DNA from: Zygnema cylindricum
Taxonomy: Eukaryota; Streptophyta; Zygnematophyceae; Zygnematales; Zygnemataceae
Assembly (NCBI GenBank): GCA_037447655.1
Contig: JBBHKE010002560.1
Location: forward strand, 124,001-188,000
DNA: 64,000 bases
Direction of reading: 5' to 3'
A program made the translations under genes and the position numbers. Every line of letters begins with the position of its first letter. Positions within the stretch are counted from its first letter, which is position 1. Below the pieces are notes generated by a model. It saw only the letters and a list, made by a program, of their open reading frames with translations. It searched no databases and was not told the origin of the DNA. This document shows positions 1 through 11,869 of this stretch, one piece after another.

Positions 1-3000
1 AATCTTCCAGATCCTGAAACCTCAACGTTTTTCAACAATTTAGTGTGTGAAAGAAAGTTACATACCCGGATTTTTGTGAAGTTTCTTTACGTATTCCACA
101 AGATCATCTATGGTCTCAAAACTGTCTCCGTCGATATACGATTCTGGAGGTGCAAAGTTTTCCACATCTGGAGCGCCAAAATAAATAGGTACAGTTCCTG
201 TCGAGGAGAAGTAAAACACCAGATGATTCGCTAGAATTAGAAATAACATTATTTATTTTGTTTCCATCACCCCCCTCTTTTTATTTTCAGATTGATAGTT
301 TTGGTAATGCTTCTTACGAGATTTCTTCATTTATTAACTTCTTTTTTTCCTTTGTTCTCTTACAGTTTTAAAGTGTGCCTCTTTTTCCTTCGTTAACTTA
401 GGGTCGCCGTCACGAGTTTCTCATAAACATAGAATTTGTATCAACCAAATTGATAAAAACCTCCCAGAAATTAGTGTGGATCACAGCAACAAAAAAACCG
501 TACAATTAGGGGATAACGGACGTTTAAAGAAAGACCTTTAATTTTTACATGGATCGGCTTGGATAATATTGGTTCCCCCACAGTAAAAATGGTGGATAAT
601 GAAGGAGATTGTGGTTGAGCACACCGTCTGGGAGAGGGAGAGAGGGAGAATGGGAAGGACAGGAAAGCGAAGGAAAAAGAGAGGGAAGGAGGAGAAAGAA
701 GCAGAGGGAGAAGGAAGCGAGGAGAGACAAAACTGTTGGACTGCGAGGGCGAGAACGCTTTATCGATACTGGTGAATGACAGAAGAGGAAGGAAATTGAG
801 GGAGAGAGAGATGTGGAATGGGGGGGAGAAGGGAGGAAAGGAGGAAAAAGGAGGGAGGAAGGAAGATGGGAATGCTCTATTCACACTAATTGACAAAAAA
901 GAAGAGAACTTAAAGGGGAGAGAGGGTGAAGTGGAGAAAGGGAGGAGGAAAGGGTGGGAGGAGAAAGGAAGTAGAGACTGAGTTGATGAGGGCAGGTGGG
1001 AAAATTTTATTCACACTGAATGACAGAGGGGACACAAAAAGAGGGACAGAAGAGGAAGGAGACTTGCCTGCTTCAAGAGCCATAAAAAGCTTCTCTGTCA
1101 CATAATTAGATTTTTTCACATTCTCCATAGAAAGCACAAATTTATAATGGGACATCACACAATGGCCAATTTCTTGCCAGTCCGATGATGGGCCCCTGCA
1201 AATAAATGAAAAGGACACCGTGAATCCCTGTTAGGGTGAATAAAACTAATTCCTGTTCTAAATTGATGCCAAATTCTTCTATTTGTCTTCCTGCCTTTGA
1301 CCATCAAATAGTATTTATAATACAAATAATTCTCTTCCTTATTCAAATTATGCATCGATCATCATCTTTACCTGAAACCATAATTAAAAACCTTAGAAAG
1401 AACCAAATACAAACAGATTATTCACTCTATAGCGATACACGGTGTATCTTCCCTGTGAGGATTACTCGTTACTGAAAAAAGCTTCACACCTGTAATTTCT
1501 TTAATTTTCTGAAACAAATAATCCGTATGTTCTTATCATCCTTATTAATGAAATTTTTCCTTACTTCTTCCTTCATTCCCAAATTCTTTCCCAGCTAAAT
1601 AATTCCTATATTCTTGATTTGCCTGTCTCATAGGGATCTCCTTTCCCTTTTAAAAAGAGGAACCCACCTCGCAATCTCTTCCTCCTTCCTCTTTGGGAAG
1701 CTTAAATTCAGTTCTAATCGGATAGCAAACATGTTGTTTTTGTTGTCGAAGATCAGTTCAAAGAAAAAGTTAATATTTCAGGAATAGAATTCACCTTGTC
1801 CCAGGCATAAATCGACAGTGAGGATAAAACTCCAATTCGCGACCTCTCCCTCCAACATTGTTTTGGCACGCCCCAAAACTGTGATGGGGCAATCGTTCGG
1901 AAATATTTTGTGCAATTTCATTTCTCCAACCAGGTTTGCAATTCGAAGTGGCACGGTAGAGAAGAACATCCTACAAATTGAGTCCCACTAGAAATAGTTC
2001 AAATTTGAAGCTTAAATTCGCAATTTAGTCTCCAGTTTTAGTCTCAAGTTTTACTTACGAGTGAGTTTCAACTTTTTCAAGTCTTATTTACAGGTTTCAG
2101 TTTCAAGTCTTAGTGCAATTTTAGAGATTCAAGATTGAATTTCAATTGTTAGTTTCAAGTTTCAGTTTCAAGTGTTAGAGCAATATTTGAGTTTCTAGTT
2201 TGAATTTCAAACGATAGTTTCAAGAATTATATTTTCGTTATACTAATTATCACAGTACACGTGTGTTATTTGAGTTTTGAAATCTTACTTGATTTTTATC
2301 TAAACGAAATCAAATAATACTGTTTTGATAGAAAACATGAATTAATATTATTATACCAGCTGCAACTTGATCTGAATGAGACCTTAACTTTAAATTTTCT
2401 TAAGTAAATGCGGCAATATACTCCATATTAAATACGGTTTAAGGTTATAATCTTCAGATTCAAGACAATCACCTAAACCAGAATCTGTTATGCTCTAAAT
2501 CAACAACTATACAATGCTACAAAACGGAACTTTTCAATGTGAAACTTTTCAAAGTATTCAGAGGAAGTGTAAACTCATATCTCTCCCTTCTCGAAGTTGA
2601 CTTCGTATTAAATGTATATGATGGTATCCATAAAGAGGCTAAACATCTGGATTCAAATGAAAGAAACAGATCCTGTGGAAGAATATCTGAATGGATACAT
2701 GTTACATCAATGCTTTTTATGCTATATATGTTTGCTCTGTTACTGCTTACAATAGGTTTGGCTCATACATAACCTTTCCTCTGATGTTCAAACATCATGC
2801 AACCTATTTATAACATTTGCAAGGAAAAATGCAATCCATTCCTATCATTTTTCTCGAGGAACTACAGACAGGACTCCTCCCTCCCAAAAGAACAAATGCA
2901 AGTTTTTCTCGCTATCACCATAAAGCTAAGAAAGGGTTCCCCACCTCTTATAAGAAACCAAAGAAAGGTTTACTCCCACTCAAGAGAAACCAAGAAAAAT

Positions 3001-5078
3001 AACGTCTCACATTTCACCTGTCTCTTTATCGAAGTGAGAAAATGTTGTCGACTTTCTCGAGGACGAGCATAGGTACTTTGGACATCTTGGTCAGGTCCAT
3101 AACTGACTCCAATATCCGCATTTCTTAAAGAGTTATTCCACTCCGCAGGTTCGAAACTGAGGTAAACACGTAAAGGATCTCCTTCTTTTCGACTCGGAGG
3201 AGGGCGATTAATTTCCACATATACTTCAGCGTCGGGAGGATCAGCCAGAGTGTTGGACCATGAGAACTGTAGAGGGGGAGGGAGAGGGAGAGGGCGAGGG
3301 CGAGGACGAAGGAGAGGGAGAGGAGGACTGGTGCCGGATCCAAACATCAAATGGTGTAAATTTGTGTCGAAATGATGCAAAAAGTATTCAAATCAGAATT
3401 CACAGCAACTATGTAGAATTCTGTACCTGACAGGTAAGACCGCAGCGCGTACAAGTATGTAGACCTTCCAACCAATTAGGATGAAACCAAGCTGGACCCG
3501 CCACAAAAATCGAAACATGTTTTTGTTTCAATTTGTTGCATTCTGGTTTATTCCAATCCTGTGAAACGCAAACACTATGAGATTCCCATGGAAAAAAGGG
3601 GCCAAAGGTACGATGTTTCAAAGCAAAATGAGAGCCCCACGACAGGAGTACCATGGTACATGGCGAAGTGTAACGAGCTAAACTTAAAAACAATTGAAAG
3701 TAGAGGGTTCTTCAAAACGACTTGCAAGTATCCCTATCGTCACTGTGAATCAGAGCATAATTGTGGAACAAATGCTGTCCTAAACTTAGAACACATAAGA
3801 GGAGGAATTGCAGAAAAAAATAATAAAACTGAACAGCTTACGGTCCAAGGATAGTTATTAACCTTAAAATTGGGACTGGGTTTCCATGTCTCAGCTCCTC
3901 CTTTACCGTACAACTCAATGAGATCCTTGTGTTTCTCACGAAATGCTGTACATCGGTCCAGTTTGTCCCAAAGCCTGATTCCATGGCAATTAAATCATTC
4001 ACCGTAAGTAGTGTAGATTATAATTCACCATCAGTGCCCGAATTTCGGAATCCTGATGCAAAAAATTAAGATAAGGCTATAGCAAGTTCTAATTTAAAAT
4101 GTGCAAAATTTAAACAGACATCACTGATAAAAAAGGACTGGACTGCGGAAATCCAAATCAAAATATGTAGAAGTGTGGAGCAAACCATACTACCAAATTA
4201 TTTTCCCGTCTGTAGGATTAGTTCATCGAGACTAATTACAGTAAGAGATATATTCAACACGGAGAAGAAGATCACTGGAGTATTTGGAATATGTTTGAGT
4301 CAAAAGAATAGTTATTCTCCAATTTACACAGACTATAAGATCCACTTTCAAAGCCAGAAAAAGTTGCAGTTGAGTCAGACACGTAACAGGCCATAGAAGC
4401 ATTGTGATTTGTCCGAAACGAAAGAAGATTGCCTCGTGATTCTGAATTTTTAAATAAAAGATAGCAATGGCTCATGAAAATCCTATCAATGAGTGTAAGC
4501 AAATTGCCATGAAAACGACTATAGCAATTAGGGACTTAAATCAATCAAACTGTTAACCTTAAAATTGAAGTAATGAGTTTATGTTTTGCGGATAAGCAAC
4601 CTTGAGACTTTAATGGACTTGAAGAAACATCTCAAATCCCAGTTTCCCTAAACATTTAAGATTTTCATGAAGAGAAAATAGTTCAAGTGGCTTTTGCAAA
4701 AAGCTTCAGATACAATTTTGACTTATTTTACTCTCATGTGTTTTCTGGTGTTTAAGAAATAGAAACCTACCTTCCAGCTTCCAACATCGAAAAGGATCCA
4801 TTAGTAGTCGTCACATGAATAGGCTCTTCTTCCGCTAAGAACTTATTTGTTTGGGAATCACCAACTTTTATTACATCATTGATTGGTACTTCCTCAGTTA
4901 ATACATTATGGATTCGCACAGCATTGCCTAAATGTCTTGATATTTTTTTGTTCACTGTATGCAAGGAAGTTATTAAAACAGTGAAGACTACAATCACCGA
5001 AAGCCATAAAAGAATACTAAATCTGGTGTAGCACCACGAGAAAGATAAGCTTCTGAGCCGAACGATGCCATGGGCCAT
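1..5078 (-). CDS. FUT13: GT10 alpha-fucosyltransferase, plant Lewis/FUT13-like (3' partial)
   Basis: Exons on the minus strand: 5078-4771, 3974-3863, 3558-3427, 3266-3018, 1970-1795, 1195-1068 and 197-66; the rest lies off the left edge. All phases agree and give about 412 residues so far. Residues 18-40 form one membrane anchor (FSILLWLSVIVVFTVLITSL), as expected of a type II Golgi enzyme. Then come a stem, a luminal region with VAGPAWFHPNWLEGL and a Cys cluster (CTRCGLTC), and the GT10 donor-binding block: SHYKFVLSMEN at 341-351, NYVTEKLF at 356-363, then VPIYFGAP. This block and the preceding IKRQDVLLY/SNC segment resemble plant alpha-1,4-fucosyltransferase (FUT13), which makes Lewis-a ends on N-glycans; linkage specificity is inferred. 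The intron after exon 6 has a GC donor (GCAG/gcaagt) paired with a normal AG acceptor. The ATG at 5078-5076 opens the first exon. Confidence 0.88.
600..970. repeat. Purine-rich low-complexity tract in fucosyltransferase intron
   Basis: The plus strand is almost all G and A here (GGGAGA/GGAAGGA runs), so the transcribed strand of the gene reads as a long pyrimidine tract inside the intron between 1067 and 198. ORFs across it encode only Ser/Pro/Phe low complexity and are not genes. Confidence 0.7.
1216..1444. mobile_element. MITE, CACCG-end family, in fucosyltransferase intron
   Basis: The left end reads CACCGTGAATCCCTGTTAG and the right end, reverse-complemented, reads CACCGTGTATCGCTATAG; both continue into GTGAATAA. 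The right end is followed by TA (1445-1446); the left flank has GA where TA is expected. The 229-bp element has no coding capacity. It lies wholly in an intron, and its left end is only 20 nt from the 3' splice site of the exon that starts at 1195. Confidence 0.65.
3267..3325 (-). repeat. CCCTCT microsatellite forming an intron polypyrimidine tract
   Basis: On the minus strand the intron before the exon starting at 3266 ends in repeated CCCTCT units followed by ctacag. The simple repeat therefore serves as the polypyrimidine tract of a functional acceptor. The same hexamer makes the large array at 13.4 kb. Confidence 0.7.
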
Positions 5079-6346
5079 TTGACCGAAAGATCAAAAGAGG
5101 AAAAAATAGTTTCAGAAATTCAATTTGGGGCCTGCATCGTTAACAAAAACAAGTACCTTAATATCACATTTTGCTTGAACCACAATTTCGTACTTGCATG
5201 TCACTCCGCGCATAACGATGTTATCTTTTTGGACATTTAATGACATTTATAACCACAAATGTTGATAGTGATTCTGACCACTTCCTAAGAAAACACACAC
5301 ACAATTTATTCGCGCACATATGGGGAATGCAGAAACAAATGGTTGCCATTTTTTTTGCTACATAGCCAAATTGCCAAAACGCACAATAATAAAGACAAAA
5401 ATTGACACAAATTAAACATGACCATCACCTAACATTACGTAACTCTCATTTCTTTCTATACAGTCCATCGCTGCTGATATGGCACATACTAAACCTACCT
5501 GTCAAATTTCTGAGGCCTGACCATAATCAAGTGCGGAAACAAGCTAAAATGGCATCAAAATGAGCTAAAAGTTGGATAGATTATAGGTTTGATCAAAGAA
5601 TGAATTACCGATGACAGCAGTTATTCACTTGAGTGACATGAAAAATAATATAGTAGCTTCAAAAATGCACAAAATATTCAAATTGTTTCATCGGTCGCTG
5701 CAAGCAGCCCAAACCTAAAAAATAAAATAAAAATAGGATATGCCACAATCTACTTTGTCGAACTCTATCTTGCAATCAAAATCTACATGTCATTTACTTA
5801 CAAAATAAAGGATAAAGGATATAAAGGCAAAATAAGATTGTGTCAGGAGTACTTTTTTTCACATTATGTTACACATTGTGGAAATTTATCCAATGATGCA
5901 TTAATAGATCAGTAAATTGATAAATAGATGCTTGTCACATGTGTACCTTATCCATTTATATAAATTTTTACTTTTATACAATAATGCATTTGTACGTTAC
6001 AATACAATGCATTGCATGACAAGTATAAATGTGGCAGAATAAAAAAAAATCAGAGTGATGACAAATTGTCTCTCAAAGCTCAGCAGGTCACAAATACTTA
6101 ATCGACGCTCTTTGAACACTGATCTTTGCAACTGAACCAGAACAATATAAAGAAGTTAAAATTTCTGCATCGCTTCAAAAAAATTCCCCCTTTCTTTCCA
6201 CTTCACAGACAAAAACATGAAATCGATGTTCGTCCGATGGTATATATGAGTACAAGAGGGAAAACCAGTGAAAGAAGCAAAAACGAGGGAGGGAGGGAGG
6301 GAGGGAGAGAGGGAGGGAGGGGGGGGGAGGGAGGGAGGGAGGGAGG

Positions 6347-6383
<37 letters not shown>

Positions 6384-6792
6384 AGGGAGGGAGGTGGAGA
6401 GAAAGAGAGGGAAAGAGCAAGAGATACGGTAAGAGGATTGATGCTTTGCATATGTGAACAAATATTTGTTGCAACTTCCTCACCTATGCAACTCATGACG
6501 AAGTCAATTCTTTTCCAAACAAATAATTTTAACCTTCTTGCTCATAGTTACTTTTAAAATATTTATGTTGTTAACCTTCATCTTGATCGAAATTACGATT
6601 TTTTGCCGAAAATAAAGAATTTAAAACGTCGTACGAGGACAGTTTTGACAAAGACTTTTAACGACAATATTGTTGAAATACACTTTTGTGTAACTACAGT
6701 GTAGTAAATCAACGCCCATTACACGTGCATGGACCCTGTCCTGTTTATTAAAACGTCAAAGTACTATTGTACTATTCTTGACGTCCGTACGG
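5079..6792. other. Intergenic, upstream of fucosyltransferase
   Basis: AT-rich sequence with no ORF that resembles a protein. It should contain the promoter of the minus-strand fucosyltransferase, but I see no convincing core element. It ends at the 8-bp target duplication CCGTACGG (6785-6792) of a hAT-like insertion. Confidence 0.5.
6284..6403. repeat. (GGGA)n / (GA)n simple repeat
   Basis: GGGA units, a short G-run, then about 15 GA units and more GGGA units. All six-frame ORFs over it are repeat translations. Confidence 0.9.
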
Positions 6793-7367
6793 TAGTGTTG
6801 GGTATCGGGTAAATTCATATCGCGATAATTTCGATATTCAATATATCGAATATCGACCTAGCAGACTTATCGATTTATCGTACCGATACCAACATAAACC
6901 ATCGCGATATATATCGCGATATATAGTATTTTTTAAATATAATATTTTATATTTTAATATAATATGTCATTTTAGCGAAAAAAACAAATTGTCTGATTCG
7001 CCACGTACGACGTGATTTCCGTTCCGTGACTTAACGGTAGGCGCCGCAAAATGTAACCGACAAAAAAATACAAATTCTATACTTCATATAATTACTTATT
7101 TGGGGTATGGTTGCATGAGGTCTCTGTAATAGTACGGACAGCAAAATTTCTGATTATGTCTCTTGCCAACATACACGTGTAGAGTGGTTATGAAGTGGAT
7201 CAAATTTAAAATCGAAAATTTGAAACCGAATTGATGGATTCGTTTGCGTTTAGAGTGTATACAGTACCGCGTCAATGTACCTCAGAGATCTCCACCCGAT
7301 GACTTCGCGTCCTTCAAAGATTACGATCACCTTGTCCGAAGGCACGTGACTTTGGAGACCTGTGAAG

Positions 7368-7907
7368 TACACCGTGAATCGTTATTAGACTATAGAAATT
7401 ATTAGAGTAAAGAAAAAAATAGCATCATTAATTCTAATTTAGTGCCAGGAGACGTGGCAGATTATGGTCTACATTCTTGAATAGTGTAGTCTATTATATT
7501 TAAGGTATCAATGTCAAAATTTTGGGGTGCCGATATAGAGTACATAAGGCTAATAACGATTCACGGTGTAGTGTTGGGTATCGGGCAAACCCACACCGCT
7601 ATAATTTCAATATTCGATATATCGAATATCGATCGAGCAGATTCCTCGATATATCGTACCGGGACCAACATAAATTATCGCTATACATATCGCAAAAACT
7701 GGGTTTCCGTACAGTCTTAGTACGGAAAATCGTACGGATCCCCCCCCCCCCAGTGGGGTGGGGGGCTGAAAAAAAAAATTGGGAAAAAAAAAAAAATTAA
7801 TGCCTCGATATATCGGCAATAATTTGGTTTTCGATATATCGATTATCGGGTACCTGAAATTCGATATATATCGAATATCGGCAAAAGGTCCTCGATACCC
7901 AACACTA
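7368..7907. mobile_element. hAT-like element B, nested inside A
   Basis: It has the same TAGTGTTGGGTATCG / CGATACCCAACACTA ends, with the 8-bp target duplication ctgtgaag at 7360-7367 and 7908-7915. Its left end is interrupted by a MITE directly after the first two bases (TA); removing the MITE restores the intact terminus. The interior holds a C-run/G-run (about 7740-7765) and A-runs. No coding capacity. Confidence 0.88.
7370..7568. mobile_element. MITE inserted in the terminal TA of hAT element B
   Basis: Inverted ends CACCGTGAATCGTTATTAG and CTAATAACGATTCACGGTG are perfect complements, flanked on both sides by TA (7368-7369 and 7569-7570). The TA duplication and short length suit a Tc1/mariner-type MITE; superfamily assignment is inferred. 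Confidence 0.85.
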
Positions 7908-8425
7908 CTGTGAAGATTTTCATTTTTTTTTTCAAATGCCTCGATATATCGACGATACAATATATCAGCAATATATCACGATATTTTTATTTTCGATATA
8001 TCCAGGCGATATATCGATAATCGGGTACCATAAATTCGATATATATCGAATATCAGCAAAAGGTCCTCGATACCCAACACTACCGTACGGACATTTGTAA
8101 ACGCGACCCAAAACAACACAACGATTGACGCAAAATCGAGCACAGAATTAACGGCACGAAATCGTACTCCGTGAAAAAGACGGCTAACTTCTGAACCATA
8201 GTTCAAAATTAGGTGAAAGTAGGCCCATAGAATATGCCTATTGTACGCAAAACATACAATATGACCTTAAGACCCATATTGTATTGGTCGCAAAATGAAA
8301 AAAATAGTAACAAGGTTGAGTTGCACATCGATCGATAGATAATTAAACAACATGTATAAATTTTGAAAAACATTCGGACAAAAAAATATTTTTATGTGAG
8401 TTTTGAGATATTTTTTATTTAAAAC

Positions 8426-8604
8426 GTCAGATTTGGACGATCTAACGGTCGCTGATCAAAGTAGCGATCTAAAAAGATCACATGAAAAGCCCATAACACA
8501 ACTTACGATAGGACTGTCATCAGAATTGGACGATCGGACGGTCGCTGATCAAAGTAGCGATTTAAGAAGATCACATGAAAAGCCCATAACACAACTTACG
8601 ATAA
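8426..8604. repeat. Direct repeat, two ~85-95 bp copies
   Basis: Two adjacent copies share the words ACGGTCGCTGATCAAAGTAG and GATCACATGAAAAGCCCATA, with a few substitutions. The unit spacing is about 94 bp. The ORF across them (8403-8630) repeats itself and resembles no known protein. Confidence 0.85.
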
Positions 8605-8905
8605 AGGCGCATAAAAAAGGCGTGCAATAGAAACGCCTACATTTGAACTATGTTCTGAACTGTCAGCATTGTATGATTTTATTTTAGCAGCTTTATAGGA
8701 TTGGTTTGTCCTTAAACCGTTTAAATGTGTGGCTTGGTGCACGCACAGGTTACGTTCAGACATCTCTGTTCTGATGGGTTTTCGAATTGCATCTTCCACG
8801 GATGGTATTAAATCTTTAGCCCGATCCTTTGTGATCCAAGTTGTCACTAATGCTTTGTTGGTAGACCTCTCGCACTTTGATCTTCTTAAGCTTTTTTACT
8901 CTTAG

Positions 8906-9447
8906 TTGGCATTTCTTGAAGTTAAACTTTATAGTGTGCTCTATCACCTCGTTGGGCATGGGATTTTAGATCGGCTAGAGGGTTCATTTGCACGTCGTCA
9001 AGCTAGCCTTCTAATTTCTAACGGGGATTTGGGTTTGATTCGAGTGGCTCGAGTTGCTCCGGCGACTTATTTGGGTAGTTCGGCTTTGGTGGCGCACGCC
9101 ATCACTTCCCGTTTTACTGTCCATGATGTCCCCATTCTCAACAAAGTCATCCCTAAAGTGGGGACAATTTTTTTCCTTTTCATGAGGCCGTTCTCTCCTC
9201 TCATGCACTCTTAACGCATGATGCCAAAAACCAGGTGCCACCTTTTCCGTCTCTGATTGCTGACAATAAGTACCATTTGCAACAACCCATATCCGAGAAA
9301 TTGGCAGTCACTAAATTCCATGATATTTTAAACGTGCTACTTTACGCTCAATCGTGTGCTCGTTTACACTTGTGTTTTAGGCAGGGGGCTGATGCGTGGT
9401 TACAAGCCACACCCATTTTTTCAACACTTCGTCTGATGTATGACTAG
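8906..9447 (+). pseudogene. Decayed reverse-transcriptase C-terminal fragment
   Basis: Two consecutive open frames (8906-9214 and 9235-9447), broken by a stop and a frame change, encode LLISNGDLGL..RVAPATYLGS and later CARLHLCFRQGADAWLQATP. These match the pattern I know from the C-terminal part of reverse-transcriptase-like ORFs of eukaryotic non-LTR elements: a GGLGL-type segment, then RVAPAAYLGS, then a GAGAWL-type segment. No catalytic YxDD region is visible, so only the tail survives. Family assignment is from pattern memory and should be checked by protein search. Confidence 0.55.
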
Positions 9448-10177
9448 TTCATTTTTGCTGTCAGCATTCATTTGTTGTTTTGAAAAGTCAGTTTCGTGCG
9501 TAACTGCTAATTGGATTTAATATCGAGGTTTGAATAGATTCACGGATTGGGGGAGCGAACGGTTTGATAATTAAAGTTACGTAAAAGACTCATTGAGTGG
9601 TGTGAACAAGCAATGACAAATGGACGGCGGATCGCGAAGCGATCCAATGTAAAATAAACAGAATGTTGAAATAGGCGCCGCCAGTACGAAGCAGCTGCGA
9701 CGCTGTTAAGTCAACGCAGTTGCTGCTATTTTTATGATCCGTACGGAAAGCGCAGCCAGCGCAGCTAGCACAACTACGGATAATATGAATAGGATAGATT
9801 TCAAGTAATGATGATTAAACGATAGTGGTAGCTTAGTGGTTGCTTAGTGGTAGCTTAGTTTTTGACATACGAAGAGTACGGTGTAAATATTCTGTACTTT
9901 TTAAAACTTTTTGATACGTCGCAATACTCATCGTAGTGTTTGAAACATTTTTGTGCGTCGCGTGTCTTTGCGTGACATGGTAGACGTACAACCTTCCAGT
10001 TTGTATTGTTCATGGTTGAATAATATACTTTTGTGTTTGCCTCTCTAGTCTGGTCGCCATGAATGGACATATAATTATTCAGGCCCCTGCAAAATATAAT
10101 CTTTTATTTTTTCGGCGCGTTTGTTGGATTTTTCCCTGCGTGACTTGGTTCGCGCACGTGTGGTTGTCTTCAGCATT
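9448..10177. other. Intergenic, no gene seen
   Basis: AT-rich, with a short repeat of 'agcttagtggt' near 9826-9860 and several GTACGG words. Nothing protein-like on either strand. Confidence 0.5.
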
Positions 10178-10185
10178 GTGCCTAC

Positions 10186-11252
10186 TAGTGTTGGGTATCG
10201 AGAACCATTGCCGATAATCAATATATCGAATTTCAAATCATCGCGATATATCGCCGATATATTGCCGATATATCGTATCGCTGATATATCGAAACTTCTT
10301 TAAAAAAAAAATGTTGCTTGTCAATTCTCTGAATAAGAGAAGGACAACTCTCAAAGTGGTGGAGGGTGTTTTTTTTTTTCACGGAAATTGCGAATCGGAA
10401 ACTGTAAATGGATTAATTGAGAACCTAATTAATTGAGAATTGATTAGCTGCAGGTGTTAGAACTACGTGCCACTGCAGCCAAAACTAGTGCTACTGCAGA
10501 TGCTAGTACTAGCTACTACTGTTACTAGCAACTGCTACTCCAATTAATAAAAATAAGAATAAGATTTTACAATTTGTACACTTCAAAAAATAATTAATAA
10601 TAATAAAAATAAAAGTTCACATTTTATACACTTTAAAAAATAATAAATAAAAATAATAGTTAATACTCACATTTTGTACACTTCAAAAAATGTTTAATAA
10701 AAATAAGAAGAAAATATCACATTTTATACAATTCATAAAATATTGAATAAAAATAATAATAAAAATTCTCATTTTGTACACTTCAAAAATTAATAAATGA
10801 CAGAAGCTTCTTCTAATTTAAAGTTATCCTTATGTGAGTGTTTTCCAATGTGGATGTGTATTTTCCAATGTGTGGAATGTGTGGTTGGAATTGTTTGTAG
10901 TAATGGGATTTTCTGAGAGGTAGGAATCTTGTTACAAGTACGTACTAAATACGTAACTATATGAATTAGTATTACAGTATTAGTATTTTTTCGTCGGTCA
11001 TATTTTGGGGCGTTACCTTTTAAGTCACGGAATGAATTCACGTCGTACGTAGCGTTTCATAAAAATTGTCGTTATCGCTAAAACAACATATTAAATAAAA
11101 ACTTTATTTTATAAAATACAATATATCGCGATATATATCGCGATGATTTATGTTGGCCGCGGTACGATATATCGAGGACTTTCCTTGATCGATATTCGAT
11201 ATATCGAATATCAAAATTATCGCGATATGAAACTACCCGATAACCAACACTA
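10186..11252. mobile_element. hAT-like non-autonomous element E
   Basis: Starts TAGTGTTGGGTATCG and ends GATAACCAACACTA (one terminal mismatch). It is flanked by a perfect 8-bp duplication, gtgcctac, at 10178-10185 and 11253-11260. The ends carry the ATATCGCGATATAT-type subterminal repeats of this family; the middle is unrelated to A and D and includes a short tandem array. No transposase. Confidence 0.88.
10545..10800. repeat. ~60-bp AT-rich tandem repeat inside element E
   Basis: About four imperfect units, each with a cattttgtacacttcaaaaa-type core followed by an AATAAAAATAA run. It accounts for the AT-rich internal region of element E. Confidence 0.75.
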
Positions 11253-11869
11253 GTGCCTACCACAATTGGTGCTGCCAAATAGATTAGTGAATTTTGAAGG
11301 AGTGAACAAATGGCAAGGTGAGCAAGGTGAGAGAGGCGCGAGTTGTAGTGGCTCTTTCACGGATGTTTCACCTTTACGTGAAATGGCATTGAAACCTTCA
11401 CTGCAAAAAATAAATAACGTTCATGATGCAAACGTTAAAAAAAATCAATTGTGTACTTCTCCCCGTCGATTTTTTTTTTAACTTTTGACAACCTTTGAAA
11501 AGTTTTGACACGTGCGAATCTACTTTTTATACTTTTGGGTCGTTGTCAGTGTATTCTAAAACACATCGCCAATGTGTTTTTTATAAAGTTTGAAAATAAA
11601 GTGGACGTGGGTCAAAAATCAAAAGAGGACATCTTGTGGTACATTATAAGTTTGATAATAAGGCAAATTGTACATTATATTCTTGCAATTTTTTCGTAGG
11701 GTTGTAAATTTAGCACCACAACCCTAAGATTTTGAAGAAAAATGACTAACAAAAACAATTAGGTTGGCACATGGGGCCGTCCCATAAGGAAGCCATAGCC
11801 AAAGGTTCCACAAGGCCTAAACCTGATGTATAATTCAATTCATACAAAAAAAGTGTCTATAGCATCTTG

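Larger units (their letters stand above)
6793..8082. mobile_element. hAT-like non-autonomous element A (contains nested B)
   Basis: Begins TAGTGTTGGGTATCG and ends CGATACCCAACACTA, so the ends are perfect inverted repeats. It is flanked by the 8-bp direct repeat CCGTACGG (6785-6792 and 8083-8090), the target-duplication length typical of hAT transposons. Both ends carry many TATCGA/TCGATATATCGA subterminal motifs. No transposase is recognisable. It is homologous to element D (18667-19481), which lacks the nested insertion and so gives the empty-site sequence. Confidence 0.9.

Noticed and set aside
4272-4502. 76-aa minus-strand ORF as a fucosyltransferase exon
   Set aside because: Exon 1 (ending 4771) joins exon 2 (starting 3974) in the right phase and gives the conserved order without it.
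6126-6557. 143-aa ORF and minus-strand shadows
   Set aside because: Most of it is the GGGA/GA simple repeat.
7360-7570. CACTA-superfamily assignment for the MITEs (ends read CACTACACCG in several places)
   Set aside because: The CACTA word is contributed by the target. Removing the sequence with a TA duplication restores hAT ends and target duplications in the two best cases; removal as a CACTA element with 3-bp duplication does not.
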